From Streptomyces griseus subsp. griseus (GTDB lineage: Bacteria; Actinomycetota; Actinomycetes; Streptomycetales; Streptomycetaceae), in assembly GCF_003610995.1 (NCBI RefSeq), contig NZ_CP032543.1, forward strand, positions 2,480,001-2,544,000: a stretch of 64,000 nt of DNA, read 5' to 3'. Numbering within the stretch: the first letter of the stretch is position 1; each line of letters starts with the position of its first letter. Of the stretch, positions 1 to 8,364 are shown piece by piece. The notes under the pieces are model-generated. The model was not told the DNA's origin. It saw nothing but the letters and a program-made list of their open reading frames with translations, and did no database searches. The position numbers and the translations under genes were made by a program.

Positions 1-1578
1 CTCCAGGGCCGCCGCTCCCGGTTCCGCTGCACCCGCCGCCTCAAACACCCCGACGGGCGCACCCTGTGGGCCGAGGTCACCGTCGTACCGATGACCGGCA
101 CCTCGGCGGCCGAGCCCGCGCGGGTCCTGCTGACGGTGGCGGACATCAGCGACCGGCGCGAGCTCCAGGACCGGCTGCGCCACCTCCAGATGCACGACCC
201 GGTGACCCGGCTGCCCAACCGGACCCTGTTCTTCGAGCGGCTCTCGGTGGCCCTGGAGATCCCGCCCTACCAGGACGACTCGATGCTCCCCCGGCACGGC
301 CGGATCGGGCTCTGCTATCTGGACCTGGACGGCTTCAAGGCCATCAACGACACGCTCGGCCACCGGATCGGCGACCGGCTGCTGGCCGCCGTCGCCGGCC
401 GGCTCACCGACTGCGCGGAGAACGACGCGAGCCGCAGCCCCGGCGGCAGCCGCCTGGTGGCGCGCCTGGGCGGCGACGAGTTCGCGATCCTGGTGGAGGA
501 CTCCGGCGGTACGGAGGCGCTGACCGAGCTGGCCCGCTCGGTCCTGGCCGCCCTCCAGCACCCCTTCGACCTGGCCGGGCACCGGCTCTCGGTCTCCGCC
601 TCGATCGGAGTGGTGGAACGTCCGGTCGCGGGCACCTCGCCCACCGGCCTGATGCAGGCCGCCGACACCACGCTGTACTGGGCGAAGGCCGACGGCCGGG
701 CCCGCTGGACCCTCTTCGACCCCGAGCGCAACGCCCACCGCATGACCCGCCAGGCGCTCTCCTCCACGCTCCGGCCCGCCGTGGAGCGCGGCGAGTTCAC
801 CCTCGAATACCAGCCACTGGTCGGCATGGCGGACGGCGTCGTGCGCGGGGTGGAGGCGCTGGTGCGCTGGAACCACCCGCAGTTCGGCGTGCTCTCGCCG
901 AATCGGTTCGTCGGGATCGCCGAGGAGGACGGCTCCATCGTCCAGCTCGGCCGGTGGGTCCTGCGCACCGCGTGCCGCCAGGCGCGGCGCTGGCAGCTGG
1001 ACCATCCGGACGAGCCCGCGCTCTTCATCAGCGTGAATGTCGCCGTACGCCAGGTCTGGGACTCCGACCTGGTGGCGGACGTGGCGCAGATCCTGGGCGA
1101 GACGGAGCTGGCCCCCGGGCTGCTCCAGCTGGAGCTGACCGAGTCGGCGGTGATGGGGTCCGGCGGCCGCCCGCTGCGGGCGCTCCAGGCGCTGAGCGAC
1201 ATGGGCGTACGGATCGCCATCGACGACTTCGGGACGGGGTATTCGAACCTCGCCTACCTCAGCCGGCTGCCCGTCTCCGTACTGAAGCTGGACGGGGCGT
1301 TCGTGAAGGGCTTCCGGTACGAGGACGGTACGCACCCCAGCCCCGCCGACGAGACGATCGTCGAGGCGATGGTGCAGCTGGCGCACCGCCTGGGCCTGAC
1401 CGTCACCGCGGAGTGTGTGGAGACGGCCGGGCAGGCGGAGCGGCTGCGCCGGATCGGCTGCGACACGGGGCAGGGGTGGCTGTACTCGCGGGCCGTGGCG
1501 CCGGAGCTGATCGCGGCGCTGATCACGGCCCGGCCGACGGCCGAACCGGCTCAGGCGCCCGAGCGGGCCCAGCCGTAG
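1..1578 (+). CDS. PAS-GGDEF-EAL cyclic-di-GMP turnover protein (5' end outside window)
   Basis: The frame is open from base 1, so the gene begins upstream of the window. The first 55 or so visible codons (ending in DISDRRELQDRL) read as the end of a PAS sensor domain. A diguanylate cyclase domain follows with an intact GGDEF signature at 469-483, then an EAL phosphodiesterase domain with EALVRW at 853-870 and DDFGTGYSN near 1225. Both signatures look catalytically competent, so the protein could make, degrade, or switch between making and degrading c-di-GMP. One oddity is TAECVET, where the usual glycine of AEGVE is cysteine. No membrane segment is visible in this part; any would lie upstream. 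It converges on the oxidoreductase gene that ends at 1632. Confidence 0.93.
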   Translation, partial: LQGRRSRFRCTRRLKHPDGRTLWAEVTVVPMTGTSAAEPARVLLTVADISDRRELQDRLRHLQMHDPVTRLPNRTLFFERLSVALEIPPYQDDSMLPRHGRIGLCYLDLDGFKAINDTLGHRIGDRLLAAVAGRLTDCAENDASRSPGGSRLVARLGGDEFAILVEDSGGTEALTELARSVLAALQHPFDLAGHRLSVSASIGVVERPVAGTSPTGLMQAADTTLYWAKADGRARWTLFDPERNAHRMTRQALSSTLRPAVERGEFTLEYQPLVGMADGVVRGVEALVRWNHPQFGVLSPNRFVGIAEEDGSIVQLGRWVLRTACRQARRWQLDHPDEPALFISVNVAVRQVWDSDLVADVAQILGETELAPGLLQLELTESAVMGSGGRPLRALQALSDMGVRIAIDDFGTGYSNLAYLSRLPVSVLKLDGAFVKGFRYEDGTHPSPADETIVEAMVQLAHRLGLTVTAECVETAGQAERLRRIGCDTGQGWLYSRAVAPELIAALITARPTAEPAQAPERAQP

Positions 1579-1612
1579 GGCCCACGGCTCACGCCCGAGC
1601 GGGCCCAACCGT
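1548..1612. repeat. Imperfect direct repeat at the 3' end of the GGDEF-EAL gene
   Basis: A 27-29 nt block beginning ggctca and ending with cgggcccarccgt occurs at 1548-1576 (last codons of the gene) and again at 1586-1612 just beyond the stop. The beginning of a third copy (ggctcacgcccg) lies near 1630, in the end of the opposite gene. The copies contain gggccc blocks that can pair, so the array may also serve as a weak bidirectional terminator. Confidence 0.5.
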
Positions 1613-1631
1613 GCGGCTGCGGCCTACCGGC

Positions 1632-2771
1632 TCACGCCCGGCGCGGCAGCCCGTACGCGTCCGCGATCAGCTCGTAGCTGCGCAGCCGGGCGTCGCCGCC
1701 GTGCGCGTTGGCGGTGATCATCAGCTCGTCGGCGCCGGTGCGCTTGGCCAGGTCGTCCAGACCGGCGCGGACCTCGTCGGCGGTGCCGTGGATGACGTTG
1801 GCGAGCCAGCCGTCGACGAACTCCCGCTCCATCGGGGAGAAGTCGTACGCCGCCGCTTCCTCCGGGGACGGGATCAGCCCCGGCCGCCCGGTGCGCAGCC
1901 GGACCATCGACAGCGCCCCGGTCAGCACCTGGCGACGCGCCTCGCGCTCGTCGTCGGCGGCCAGCGCGGAGACGCCGATCAAGGCGTACGGGGCGTCCAG
2001 CACGGCGGAGGGCCGGAAGGACTCCCGGTACAGGTCGAGGGCCGGGATGGTGTTCTGCGCCGAGAAGTGGTGCGCGAAGGCGAACGGCAGGCCGAGCGTG
2101 CCCGCCAGCCGGGCGCTGAAGCCGGAGGAGCCGAGCAGCCAGACGGGCGGCCGGTGCGCGGACTGCACCCCGCCGGGCGCGGTCGCCTGGACCGGGCCGG
2201 GTACGGCGTGGATGCGGGCGTACGGGTGCCCGTCGGGGAAGTCGTCGTCCAGGAACCGGATCAGCTCCATGAGCTGCTGCGGAAAGTCGTCGGCGCCCTC
2301 GTTGAGCCGGTCGCTGCGGCGCAGGGCGGCGGCCGTGGCGCCGTCGGTGCCGGGGGCCCGGCCGAGGCCCAGGTCGACGCGGCCGGGCGCCATCGCCTCC
2401 AGGGTGCCGAACTGTTCGGCGATCACCAGCGGGGCGTGGTTGGGCAGCATGACGCCGCCGGAGCCGAGCCGGATGCGGTCGGTGTGGGCGGCGATGTGCG
2501 CGAGGATCACGGCCGGGGAGGACGAGGCGACCCCGGGCATGGAGTGGTGCTCGGCGACCCAGTAGCGGTGGAAGCCGCGGGCCTCGGTGAGCTGGGCGAT
2601 CTCGACGCCGGTGCGCAGGGCCTGGGTCGCGGTGCGTCCCTGGCCCACGGTCACCAGGTCGAGGACGGAGAGCGGTACGGGAGCGGTGCCCTCGGCCGTA
2701 CCCCGGATCTCGTCGCGGATCGTGTCGCCGCCCGTCCCGTCGCCCGTGTTCCCGCCTCGGATCTCGTCCAC
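1632..2771 (-). CDS. LLM-class flavin-dependent oxidoreductase (luciferase-like)
   Basis: The 379-residue product matches the bacterial luciferase-like monooxygenase fold. The N-terminal strand reads PLSVLDLVTVGQG, followed by the family signature YWVAEHHSMPGVASSSP, a segment LGLGRAPGTDG, and a C-terminal SYELIADAYGLP. Members use FMNH2 or F420H2 to oxidise small organic substrates; the substrate cannot be told here. The GTG start at 2771 has a good ribosome site (GGGAGAGGG). About 35 residues precede the first conserved strand and contain a duplicated DEIRG motif, so a shorter start is possible. The protein is expected to be cytoplasmic. Confidence 0.88.
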   Translation of the reverse strand: MDEIRGGNTGDGTGGDTIRDEIRGTAEGTAPVPLSVLDLVTVGQGRTATQALRTGVEIAQLTEARGFHRYWVAEHHSMPGVASSSPAVILAHIAAHTDRIRLGSGGVMLPNHAPLVIAEQFGTLEAMAPGRVDLGLGRAPGTDGATAAALRRSDRLNEGADDFPQQLMELIRFLDDDFPDGHPYARIHAVPGPVQATAPGGVQSAHRPPVWLLGSSGFSARLAGTLGLPFAFAHHFSAQNTIPALDLYRESFRPSAVLDAPYALIGVSALAADDEREARRQVLTGALSMVRLRTGRPGLIPSPEEAAAYDFSPMEREFVDGWLANVIHGTADEVRAGLDDLAKRTGADELMITANAHGGDARLRSYELIADAYGLPRRA

Positions 2772-2918
2772 GTGTCGGCCCTCTCCCGGTGCTGCTCGTC
2801 CTGCGTGTGCGTACGCGTATCGGAGGGGTACAACAGGAGGATGGCTCCGCTTATTCCGGAGCCGGCCCGGAAGCCGTTCCGGGGGTCCGGGGGCTGGGGG
2901 CGTCCCGGGCCGTGCGCG

Positions 2919-3683
2919 CTACTCCCGTACCTCAATCCCCTTCGGCTCCACCGCACCCGGCACCGGCCGGCGGGCGGCGAAGAGGGTGCCGAGCGCCGGG
3001 GCCCAGATCCGGCGGTCGGTCAGCCGCAGGCCCTCCCAGACGGTCACCTGGTTCGCCGTGAGGACCGGCTTGCCGAGCGCCTCCTCCAGTTCCGGGATGT
3101 ACGCGGCCGTGTGCAGGGCCGCGTCCGGGAGCAGCAGCACCTCCGCGTCCGGGTGGTCCGCGGCGAGCGCGTGCTCCTTGACCCGGTCCACCTCCCACGC
3201 GGCGATCTCGCCGGCCGATGCGGCACCGGCGCTCCCGGAGGCCACCGCCTCCACGCCGCCCGCCACCAGGAACTCGGCGAAGAGCACGGTGATGTCCTCG
3301 GGCCATCCGGCGGCCACCGCGACCCGGGAGGCGCCCAGCTCCCGTACCGCGTGGACGAAGCCGAAGGCGGTGCTGGAGGCGGGCAGGCCGGCGCTCCGGG
3401 CGAGGGTGGCGATCTGGTTGTGGGCGCCCGCCCAGCCGTACACGAAACTTCCGGCGGGGCTCGCCCAGACGAGTGCTTCCGCGCCCGCGAGCCGCAGCTC
3501 CTCGACACCCTCGGCGAGCCGGTCCGGCGCACCGGACTCCAGCAGGGCGCCGCGCCGGTAGGTGTCCTCGGCGGCCTCGGTGGAGAAGAGCGGCAGCCTG
3601 ATGTCGGTGTCGAGCGTGATCTCGATCCGCGGGAAGTCGTCCTCGGCGGCGTGGCCCGGGTAGAGAAGTCCTACGGTCGTCAT
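2919..3683 (-). CDS. Asp/Glu racemase / maleate isomerase-fold protein lacking both catalytic cysteines
   Basis: The 254-residue protein has the two-lobed layout of the Asp/Glu racemase superfamily (maleate cis-trans isomerase, arylmalonate decarboxylase, EutA), with GLLYPGHAAEDDFPRIE at the start and GASRVAVAAGWPED in the middle. The family's active-site cysteine positions are occupied by ASPAGSF and LLLPDAALHT, and I find no cysteine anywhere in the protein. It therefore cannot use the usual two-cysteine chemistry. The ATG at 3683 has a clear GGAAGAAGGG ribosome site; an upstream in-frame extension is unlikely. It lies opposite a D-2-hydroxyacid dehydrogenase and near ehuBCDA, an arrangement resembling ectoine-utilisation loci where EutA belongs to this family. 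That functional link is an inference. Confidence 0.8.
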   Translation of the reverse strand: MTTVGLLYPGHAAEDDFPRIEITLDTDIRLPLFSTEAAEDTYRRGALLESGAPDRLAEGVEELRLAGAEALVWASPAGSFVYGWAGAHNQIATLARSAGLPASSTAFGFVHAVRELGASRVAVAAGWPEDITVLFAEFLVAGGVEAVASGSAGAASAGEIAAWEVDRVKEHALAADHPDAEVLLLPDAALHTAAYIPELEEALGKPVLTANQVTVWEGLRLTDRRIWAPALGTLFAARRPVPGAVEPKGIEVRE

Positions 3684-3909
3684 GTTCACCCTTCTTCCTT
3701 CGCGTCGGGCGCGCATCGGGCGCGGAAGCCACGGGTGCCCCTGCCCCTGTCAAGTATTCCCCCGGCGGGGCTTCGGCGGAGGGTGGGCGGGGCGCGGTGC
3801 GGGGCCGTGTTGACGGGGGTCGGAGCGGCTGCGAGCGTGGCCCGTGCGGAGATCATGGTTGAGCGTGCACACCCAGCGACCAGCGACCTTGCGGAGTGAT
3901 GAGCCACCG

Positions 3910-4884
3910 ATGCCGGAACCCGTCGTTCTCGTCCTCGACGCCGATCCGTCCCCGCGCCTGGGCCGGCTGACCGGCCGGGCCCGCATCCTGCGCACCGGGG
4001 CGGCGGGACTCGCCGCCCGGCTGCCGGACGCCGATGTGCTGCTGGTGTGGGACTTCACCTCGGACGCGGTGCGTGCGGCCTGGCCGGGTGAGGGTCCTCG
4101 GCCGCGCTGGGTCCATGCGGCGAGCGCGGGGGTGGACCGGCTGCTCTGCCCGGAGCTGGCCGCATCCGACACCGTGCTGACCAACGCGCGGGGCGTCTTC
4201 GAGCGGCCGATCGCCGAGTACGTGGCCGCTCTGGTGCTGGCCTTCGCCAAGGATCTGCCCGCCACCCTCGCCCTCCAGCGGGAGCGGCGCTGGCGCCACC
4301 GGGAGGGGCAGCAGGTGGCCGGTTCGCGGGCGGTGGTCGTCGGCGCGGGCCCGATCGGACGGGAGATCACCCGGCTGCTGCACGGCCTGGGCGTCCAGGT
4401 GGCGCTGGTGGGGCGCTGCGCCCGGCGCACCATCCACGGGGTCGAGGACCTGGGCCCGCTGGCGGCGCGGGCGGACTGGGTGATCTCGGCGGTGCCGCTG
4501 ACCCCGTCGACGTACGGGATGTTCGACAGCCGGTTCTTCGGGCTGCTCCAGCCATCGGCGCGGTTCATCAACGTGGGGCGCGGGGCGAGCGTGGTGGAGG
4601 CGGACCTGGTCGACGCGCTGGAGCGGCGCTGGCTGGCGGGGGCGGCGCTCGATGTGTTCGCGGAGGAACCGCTGGACGAGGAGAGCCCGTTGTGGGGCGT
4701 GCCGGGGCTGCTGGTCTCGCCACACCTGAGCGGGGACACGGTGGGCTGGCGCGACCGGCTGGGTGAGCAGTTCGTGGCGATGTACGAACTATGGGCAGAA
4801 GGCAGTCCGTTGCCCAACGTGGTGGACAAGGAACGCGGTTATGTCCCGTCCACCGACAACTCCGAGGACGACGAAGGCACATAG
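3910..4884 (+). CDS. D-2-hydroxyacid dehydrogenase family protein
   Basis: The 324-residue protein has the family's NAD(P)-binding core: GAGPIGREITRLLHGLGV is the dinucleotide loop, followed by a loop with VGRCARR that could favour NADPH. The catalytic triad can be seen as Arg in NVGRGAS, Glu in FAEEPLDEESPLWG and His in VSPHLSGDT. It should reduce a 2-keto acid or oxidise a D-2-hydroxy acid; the substrate is unknown. The ATG at 3910 starts the first conserved strand (VVLVLDADP); a 22-residue in-frame extension upstream looks non-coding. It is followed by the ehuBCDA importer in the same direction after 184 bases, which suggests a linked catabolic role. Confidence 0.88.
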   Translation: MPEPVVLVLDADPSPRLGRLTGRARILRTGAAGLAARLPDADVLLVWDFTSDAVRAAWPGEGPRPRWVHAASAGVDRLLCPELAASDTVLTNARGVFERPIAEYVAALVLAFAKDLPATLALQRERRWRHREGQQVAGSRAVVVGAGPIGREITRLLHGLGVQVALVGRCARRTIHGVEDLGPLAARADWVISAVPLTPSTYGMFDSRFFGLLQPSARFINVGRGASVVEADLVDALERRWLAGAALDVFAEEPLDEESPLWGVPGLLVSPHLSGDTVGWRDRLGEQFVAMYELWAEGSPLPNVVDKERGYVPSTDNSEDDEGT

Positions 4885-5068
4885 GGGACAGAAGCCGCCG
4901 GGCGCAGCCCACCGCAGCGAACCCGTCACCCTCCGCCCACATCAGGCCACGGGAAGGTCACCCTCCGGCCACCGTTCGATTACATGGACCGGCTTCCTGC
5001 ATAGACGTACGGGATCGGGCAGGCACTCACCCTGTCCGGACTGTTCGACCTCCAGGAGACCGCGAACC

Positions 5069-5971
5069 ATGGCTGACTTTCCTCACCTTTCCCGCCGGGG
5101 CTTTCTCAATCGATCGGCGGCCGTGGGCGGCCTCCTGGTCGTTCCCGGCCTCCTGACCGCCTGCAGCAAGGCCGATTCGGGTGCCGCCACCGGCGAGGGC
5201 GCCCTCGACAAGCTCCGCAAGCAGGGCTTCGTGCGGGTGGCGTACGCCAACGAGGCGCCGTACGGGTACATGGAGGGCAAGGAGCTCAAGGGCGAGGCCC
5301 CCACCCTGCACCGGGAGATCTTCAAGGCGCTGGGCGTGGACGAGCTGAAGCCGACGCTTTCCGAGTGGGACGGGCTGATCCCCGGGCTCCAGGCCGGGAA
5401 GTACGACGTGGTCAGCGCGGGCATGGCGATCACCCCGGAGCGCTGCGGCAACGCGATCTTCTCCGAGCCGGAGTTCATCTCGCCGACCGCGCTGATGGTG
5501 AGGAAGGGCAACCCGAAGAAGGTCACCGACCTGGACTCCGCCAAGGAGGCCGGGATCACCATCGGCGTCATGTCGGGTGCGGTGGAGGGCGGTTACGCCA
5601 AGGGGGCGGGCATCCCCGAGGGAAAGATCAAGACGCTGCAGAAGCCGCAGGACGGGGCGGACGCCGTCAAGGGCGGCCGGATCGACGCGTTCCTGCTCAC
5701 CGGCATCTCGCTGCGCTGGCTGGCGAAGACCAACCCGGACACCGAGGTGACCGAGTCGTTCGTGCCGCAGATCGACGGCAACGCGCAGTTCTCGCCCGGC
5801 GGTGCGGTGTTCCGCAAGGGCAACGAGGACCTGCGGGACGCCTTCAACCGCGAGCTGAAGAAGATCGTGTCGGACCGCTCGCGCTATGTGCAGCTGCTGG
5901 AGCCGTACGGGTTCGGGAAGTCGGAGATCCCGCCGGAGGACCTGAGGACCGCCGACCTGTGCAAGGGCTGA
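5069..5971 (+). CDS. ehuB: Ectoine/hydroxyectoine-type ABC transporter substrate-binding lipoprotein
   Basis: The 300-residue protein is a family-3 solute-binding protein that would capture its ligand outside the membrane and deliver it to EhuC/EhuD. The N-terminus has a twin-arginine motif (SRRGFLNRS), a hydrophobic segment and a lipobox LLTACS, so it is probably a Tat-exported lipoprotein. The binding domain runs from KLRKQGFVRVAYANEAPYGY and ends PPEDLRTADLCKG, a C-terminus characteristic of EhuB-like proteins. The ATG at 5069 has CAGGAG upstream. It is the first gene of the ehuB-C-D-A operon (gap of 18 bases to ehuC). Without enzymes for ectoine breakdown in view, another zwitterionic amino acid remains possible as substrate. 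Confidence 0.88.
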   Translation: MADFPHLSRRGFLNRSAAVGGLLVVPGLLTACSKADSGAATGEGALDKLRKQGFVRVAYANEAPYGYMEGKELKGEAPTLHREIFKALGVDELKPTLSEWDGLIPGLQAGKYDVVSAGMAITPERCGNAIFSEPEFISPTALMVRKGNPKKVTDLDSAKEAGITIGVMSGAVEGGYAKGAGIPEGKIKTLQKPQDGADAVKGGRIDAFLLTGISLRWLAKTNPDTEVTESFVPQIDGNAQFSPGGAVFRKGNEDLRDAFNRELKKIVSDRSRYVQLLEPYGFGKSEIPPEDLRTADLCKG

Positions 5972-5989
5972 CGGGGCGGACGCACACGC

Positions 5990-6721
5990 ATGAGTGACTT
6001 CTTCTCCCTCCTCGCCGAGGAGTTCCCCCAGGTCCGCTCGGGTCTGTGGGTGACGCTCCAGGCCACGGTCCTGGGCGCGCTGCTCGCCGGGGTGCTGGCC
6101 TTCGCGCTCGGCCTGATGGCGGGCAGCCGGCTGCTCCTGGCCCGCGGGGTCTCCCGGGTGGTCGTGGAGTTCTTCCGGGGGACCTCCCTCTACATCCAGC
6201 TGTTCTGGCTCTATTACGCGATGCCGCTGCTGACCGGCTACGAACTGGACCCGGTCGTCTGCGGGGTGGTCGCCTTCGGCCTCAACTACGGTGCCTACGG
6301 CGCCGAAGTGGTGCGCGGCGCGATCAACTCCGTACCGCGCGCACAGTACGAGGCGGCGATCGCCCTCAACCTGAGCCCCGCCAGGCGGCTTTGGAAGGTG
6401 ATCCTGCCCCAGGCCTGGGTGCAGATGATCCCCTCCTTCACCAATCTGCTGATCCAGCTGCTGAAGTGCACCCCGCTGCTGTGGCTGATCTCGGCGGCCG
6501 ACCTGATGACCGTGGTGCAGACCCTGCGCGACCGCACCGGTGAGACCCTCACCGCCTATCTGACCCTGCTGGCCGCCTACTTCGTGCTGGCCTACGCGCT
6601 GACGATGCTGATGAACCTGCTGGAGCGGAGCGCCAAGCGGCGGCTCGGCCTGGACACCGGCGCGAAGAGCCTGTTCAGGAGCCGCAGCGCGTCCACGACC
6701 GCCGTGGGAGGTACCCGATGA
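5990..6721 (+). CDS. ehuC: Ectoine-type ABC transporter permease
   Basis: The 243-residue polar-amino-acid-type permease has about five membrane segments and the EAA loop that docks with the ATPase (YEAAIALNLSPARRLWKVILPQA, residues about 120-145, quoted in part). FFRGTSLYIQLFWLYY is the conserved family segment after the first helices. The stop overlaps the ehuD start (ATGA at 6718), so the two permeases are translationally coupled and probably form a heterodimer. The assignment as EhuC rests on gene order and family resemblance. Confidence 0.87.
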   Translation: MSDFFSLLAEEFPQVRSGLWVTLQATVLGALLAGVLAFALGLMAGSRLLLARGVSRVVVEFFRGTSLYIQLFWLYYAMPLLTGYELDPVVCGVVAFGLNYGAYGAEVVRGAINSVPRAQYEAAIALNLSPARRLWKVILPQAWVQMIPSFTNLLIQLLKCTPLLWLISAADLMTVVQTLRDRTGETLTAYLTLLAAYFVLAYALTMLMNLLERSAKRRLGLDTGAKSLFRSRSASTTAVGGTR

Positions 6722-7362
6722 ACGACGGCTTCGACTGGGACGCCGTCCGCGAGTCCCTGCCCCTCCTCCTCCAGGGGTTCAAGGTCACCCTGCTGGCCAC
6801 CGTGCTCGGCACCCTGGTGGCGGCGGTGCTGGGACTGGCCGTCGCGGTGGCCCAACGCGCGCCCAGCAGGCTCGTGACGATCCCGGTGCGGGCCGTCACG
6901 GAGTTCGTCCGCTCCACCCCGCTGCTGGTCCAACTGGTCGGCGCGGCAGCCCTGTTCAACACGGTGGAGCCGCTCTACATCGGCATCGCGGTGCTGGGCA
7001 TCCACTACGCCGCGTACACCTCCGAGGTCTACCGGGCCGGGATCGACGGCGTACCGAAGGGCCAGTGGGAGGCCTGTCGCGCGCTGTCGCTGTCGCCCCG
7101 GCGGACCTGGCAGGCCGTGATCCTGCCGCAGGCGGTGCGCAATGTGCTGCCCGCCCTCGGCAACTACGCGATCTCGATGTTCAAGGAGACCCCGTTCCTC
7201 GCCGTGATCACGGTGCAGGAGATGGTCTTCGAGGCCCGGAAGTACGGGGCGGACCACTTCGCGTACACCGAGGTCTTCACCCTCGCCGGCCTGATCTTCC
7301 TGGTCGCGAGCTACCCCACGTCGCTGTTGATGAGAAAGCTGGAGAAGCGCCTTGGCCACTGA
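6718..7362 (+). CDS. ehuD: Ectoine-type ABC transporter permease
   Basis: This 214-residue integral membrane protein is the second permease of the importer. It carries FVRSTPLLVQL after the first helices and the EAA loop WEACRALSLSPRRTWQ near residue 120. Its ATG overlaps the ehuC stop by four bases, and its own stop overlaps the TTG start of ehuA, so all three are probably made in fixed proportion. It forms the translocation path with EhuC in the cytoplasmic membrane. Confidence 0.87.
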   Translation: MNDGFDWDAVRESLPLLLQGFKVTLLATVLGTLVAAVLGLAVAVAQRAPSRLVTIPVRAVTEFVRSTPLLVQLVGAAALFNTVEPLYIGIAVLGIHYAAYTSEVYRAGIDGVPKGQWEACRALSLSPRRTWQAVILPQAVRNVLPALGNYAISMFKETPFLAVITVQEMVFEARKYGADHFAYTEVFTLAGLIFLVASYPTSLLMRKLEKRLGH

Positions 7363-8197
7363 ACCCCTCCCCCTGCGGAAGACGGAGTCCCCGGCCCCCG
7401 AGGACGCCGTCCCGGCGGCCGGGAGCACGGGCGAGCCGCTGGTCCGCTTCGACAAGGTGGTCAAGCGCTACGGCGACCATGTGGTCCTGGACGAGCTGGA
7501 CTTCACGGTCGACCGCGGTGAGCACGTCACCCTGATCGGGCCCAGCGGCTCGGGCAAGACCACGATCCTGCGGCTGCTGATGACGCTGGAGAAGGTCAGC
7601 GACGGCGTGATCTGGGTCGACGGCTCCCCGCTGTCCCACGTCCGCACCCCGGGCGGGGAGCTGAAGCCCGCTGGCGAGAAGCAGCTGCGGGAGTCCCGGA
7701 AGAAGATCGGCATGGTCTTCCAGCAGTTCAACCTCTTCCCCAACATGAAGGTGCTCCAGAACATCACGGAGGCGCCGATCAGCGTCCTGGGCAAGGAGCG
7801 CGAGGAGGCGGAGACCCGGGCCCGGGAGCTGCTGGACCTGGTGGGGCTCTCCGGCAAGGTCGACGCGCACCCCTCCCAGCTCTCCGGCGGCCAGCAGCAG
7901 CGCGTGGCGATCGCCCGGGCGCTGGCGATGGAGCCGGAGATCCTGCTGCTGGACGAGGTGACCTCCGCCCTCGACCCGGAGCTGGTGGCGGGGGTGCTGG
8001 AGCTGCTCGGCGACATCGCCCGGAACACCGACATCACCATGGTCTGCGTGACCCATGAGATGAACTTCGCCCGGGACGTCTCGGAGAAGGTGCTGATGTT
8101 CGACGCGGGCCGGGTCGTGGAGGCCGGGACCCCGGAGAAAATCTTCTCCGATCCGTCGCACGAACGTACGCGCGAGTTCCTCAACGCGGTGCTGTGA
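7352..8197 (+). CDS. ehuA: Ectoine-type ABC transporter ATP-binding protein
   Basis: The 281-residue ATPase has all nucleotide-binding motifs: Walker A GPSGSGKT, Q-loop VFQQFNLFPNM, signature LSGGQQQRVAIARAL, Walker B ILLLDEVTSALDPE and H-loop VTHEMNFA. This is the HisP/GlnQ type that powers polar amino-acid uptake. The TTG start at 7352, preceded by GGAG in GGAGAAGCGCC, overlaps the end of ehuD. About 30 residues rich in Pro/Glu/Ala precede the domain. It is the last gene of the operon and is followed by a strong hairpin. Confidence 0.9.
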   Translation: MATEPLPLRKTESPAPEDAVPAAGSTGEPLVRFDKVVKRYGDHVVLDELDFTVDRGEHVTLIGPSGSGKTTILRLLMTLEKVSDGVIWVDGSPLSHVRTPGGELKPAGEKQLRESRKKIGMVFQQFNLFPNMKVLQNITEAPISVLGKEREEAETRARELLDLVGLSGKVDAHPSQLSGGQQQRVAIARALAMEPEILLLDEVTSALDPELVAGVLELLGDIARNTDITMVCVTHEMNFARDVSEKVLMFDAGRVVEAGTPEKIFSDPSHERTREFLNAVL

Positions 8198-8241
8198 CCT
8201 CACAGTTGGACCATCGACCATGACTCTGGCATATGCCGCAC

Positions 8242-8276
8242 GGGTGCGCCCCAGCTGACAGGGCCGGGGCGCACCC
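8242..8276 (+). terminator. Intrinsic terminator of the ehu operon
   Basis: A perfect 11-bp stem (GGGTGCGCCCC with its complement at 8266-8276) encloses a 13-nt loop 45 bases after the ehuA stop. There is no long T-run, as is usual in Streptomyces. It separates the importer operon from the IclR gene. Confidence 0.75.
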
Positions 8277-8364
8277 ACTCGCTTGTCAACTGCCACCCCG
8301 AAAGCCGGATCCTGGGGCTATCGTGGGCCCCAAGCTTGCGGTCACAACCTTGTAGGGGGACACC

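Noticed and set aside
66..3899. Very long open frame of 1277 codons on the plus strand
   Set aside because: It runs across the GGDEF-EAL gene and antisense to two recognisable genes, is Arg/Pro/Gly-rich and has no domain. It is a shadow caused by high GC content.
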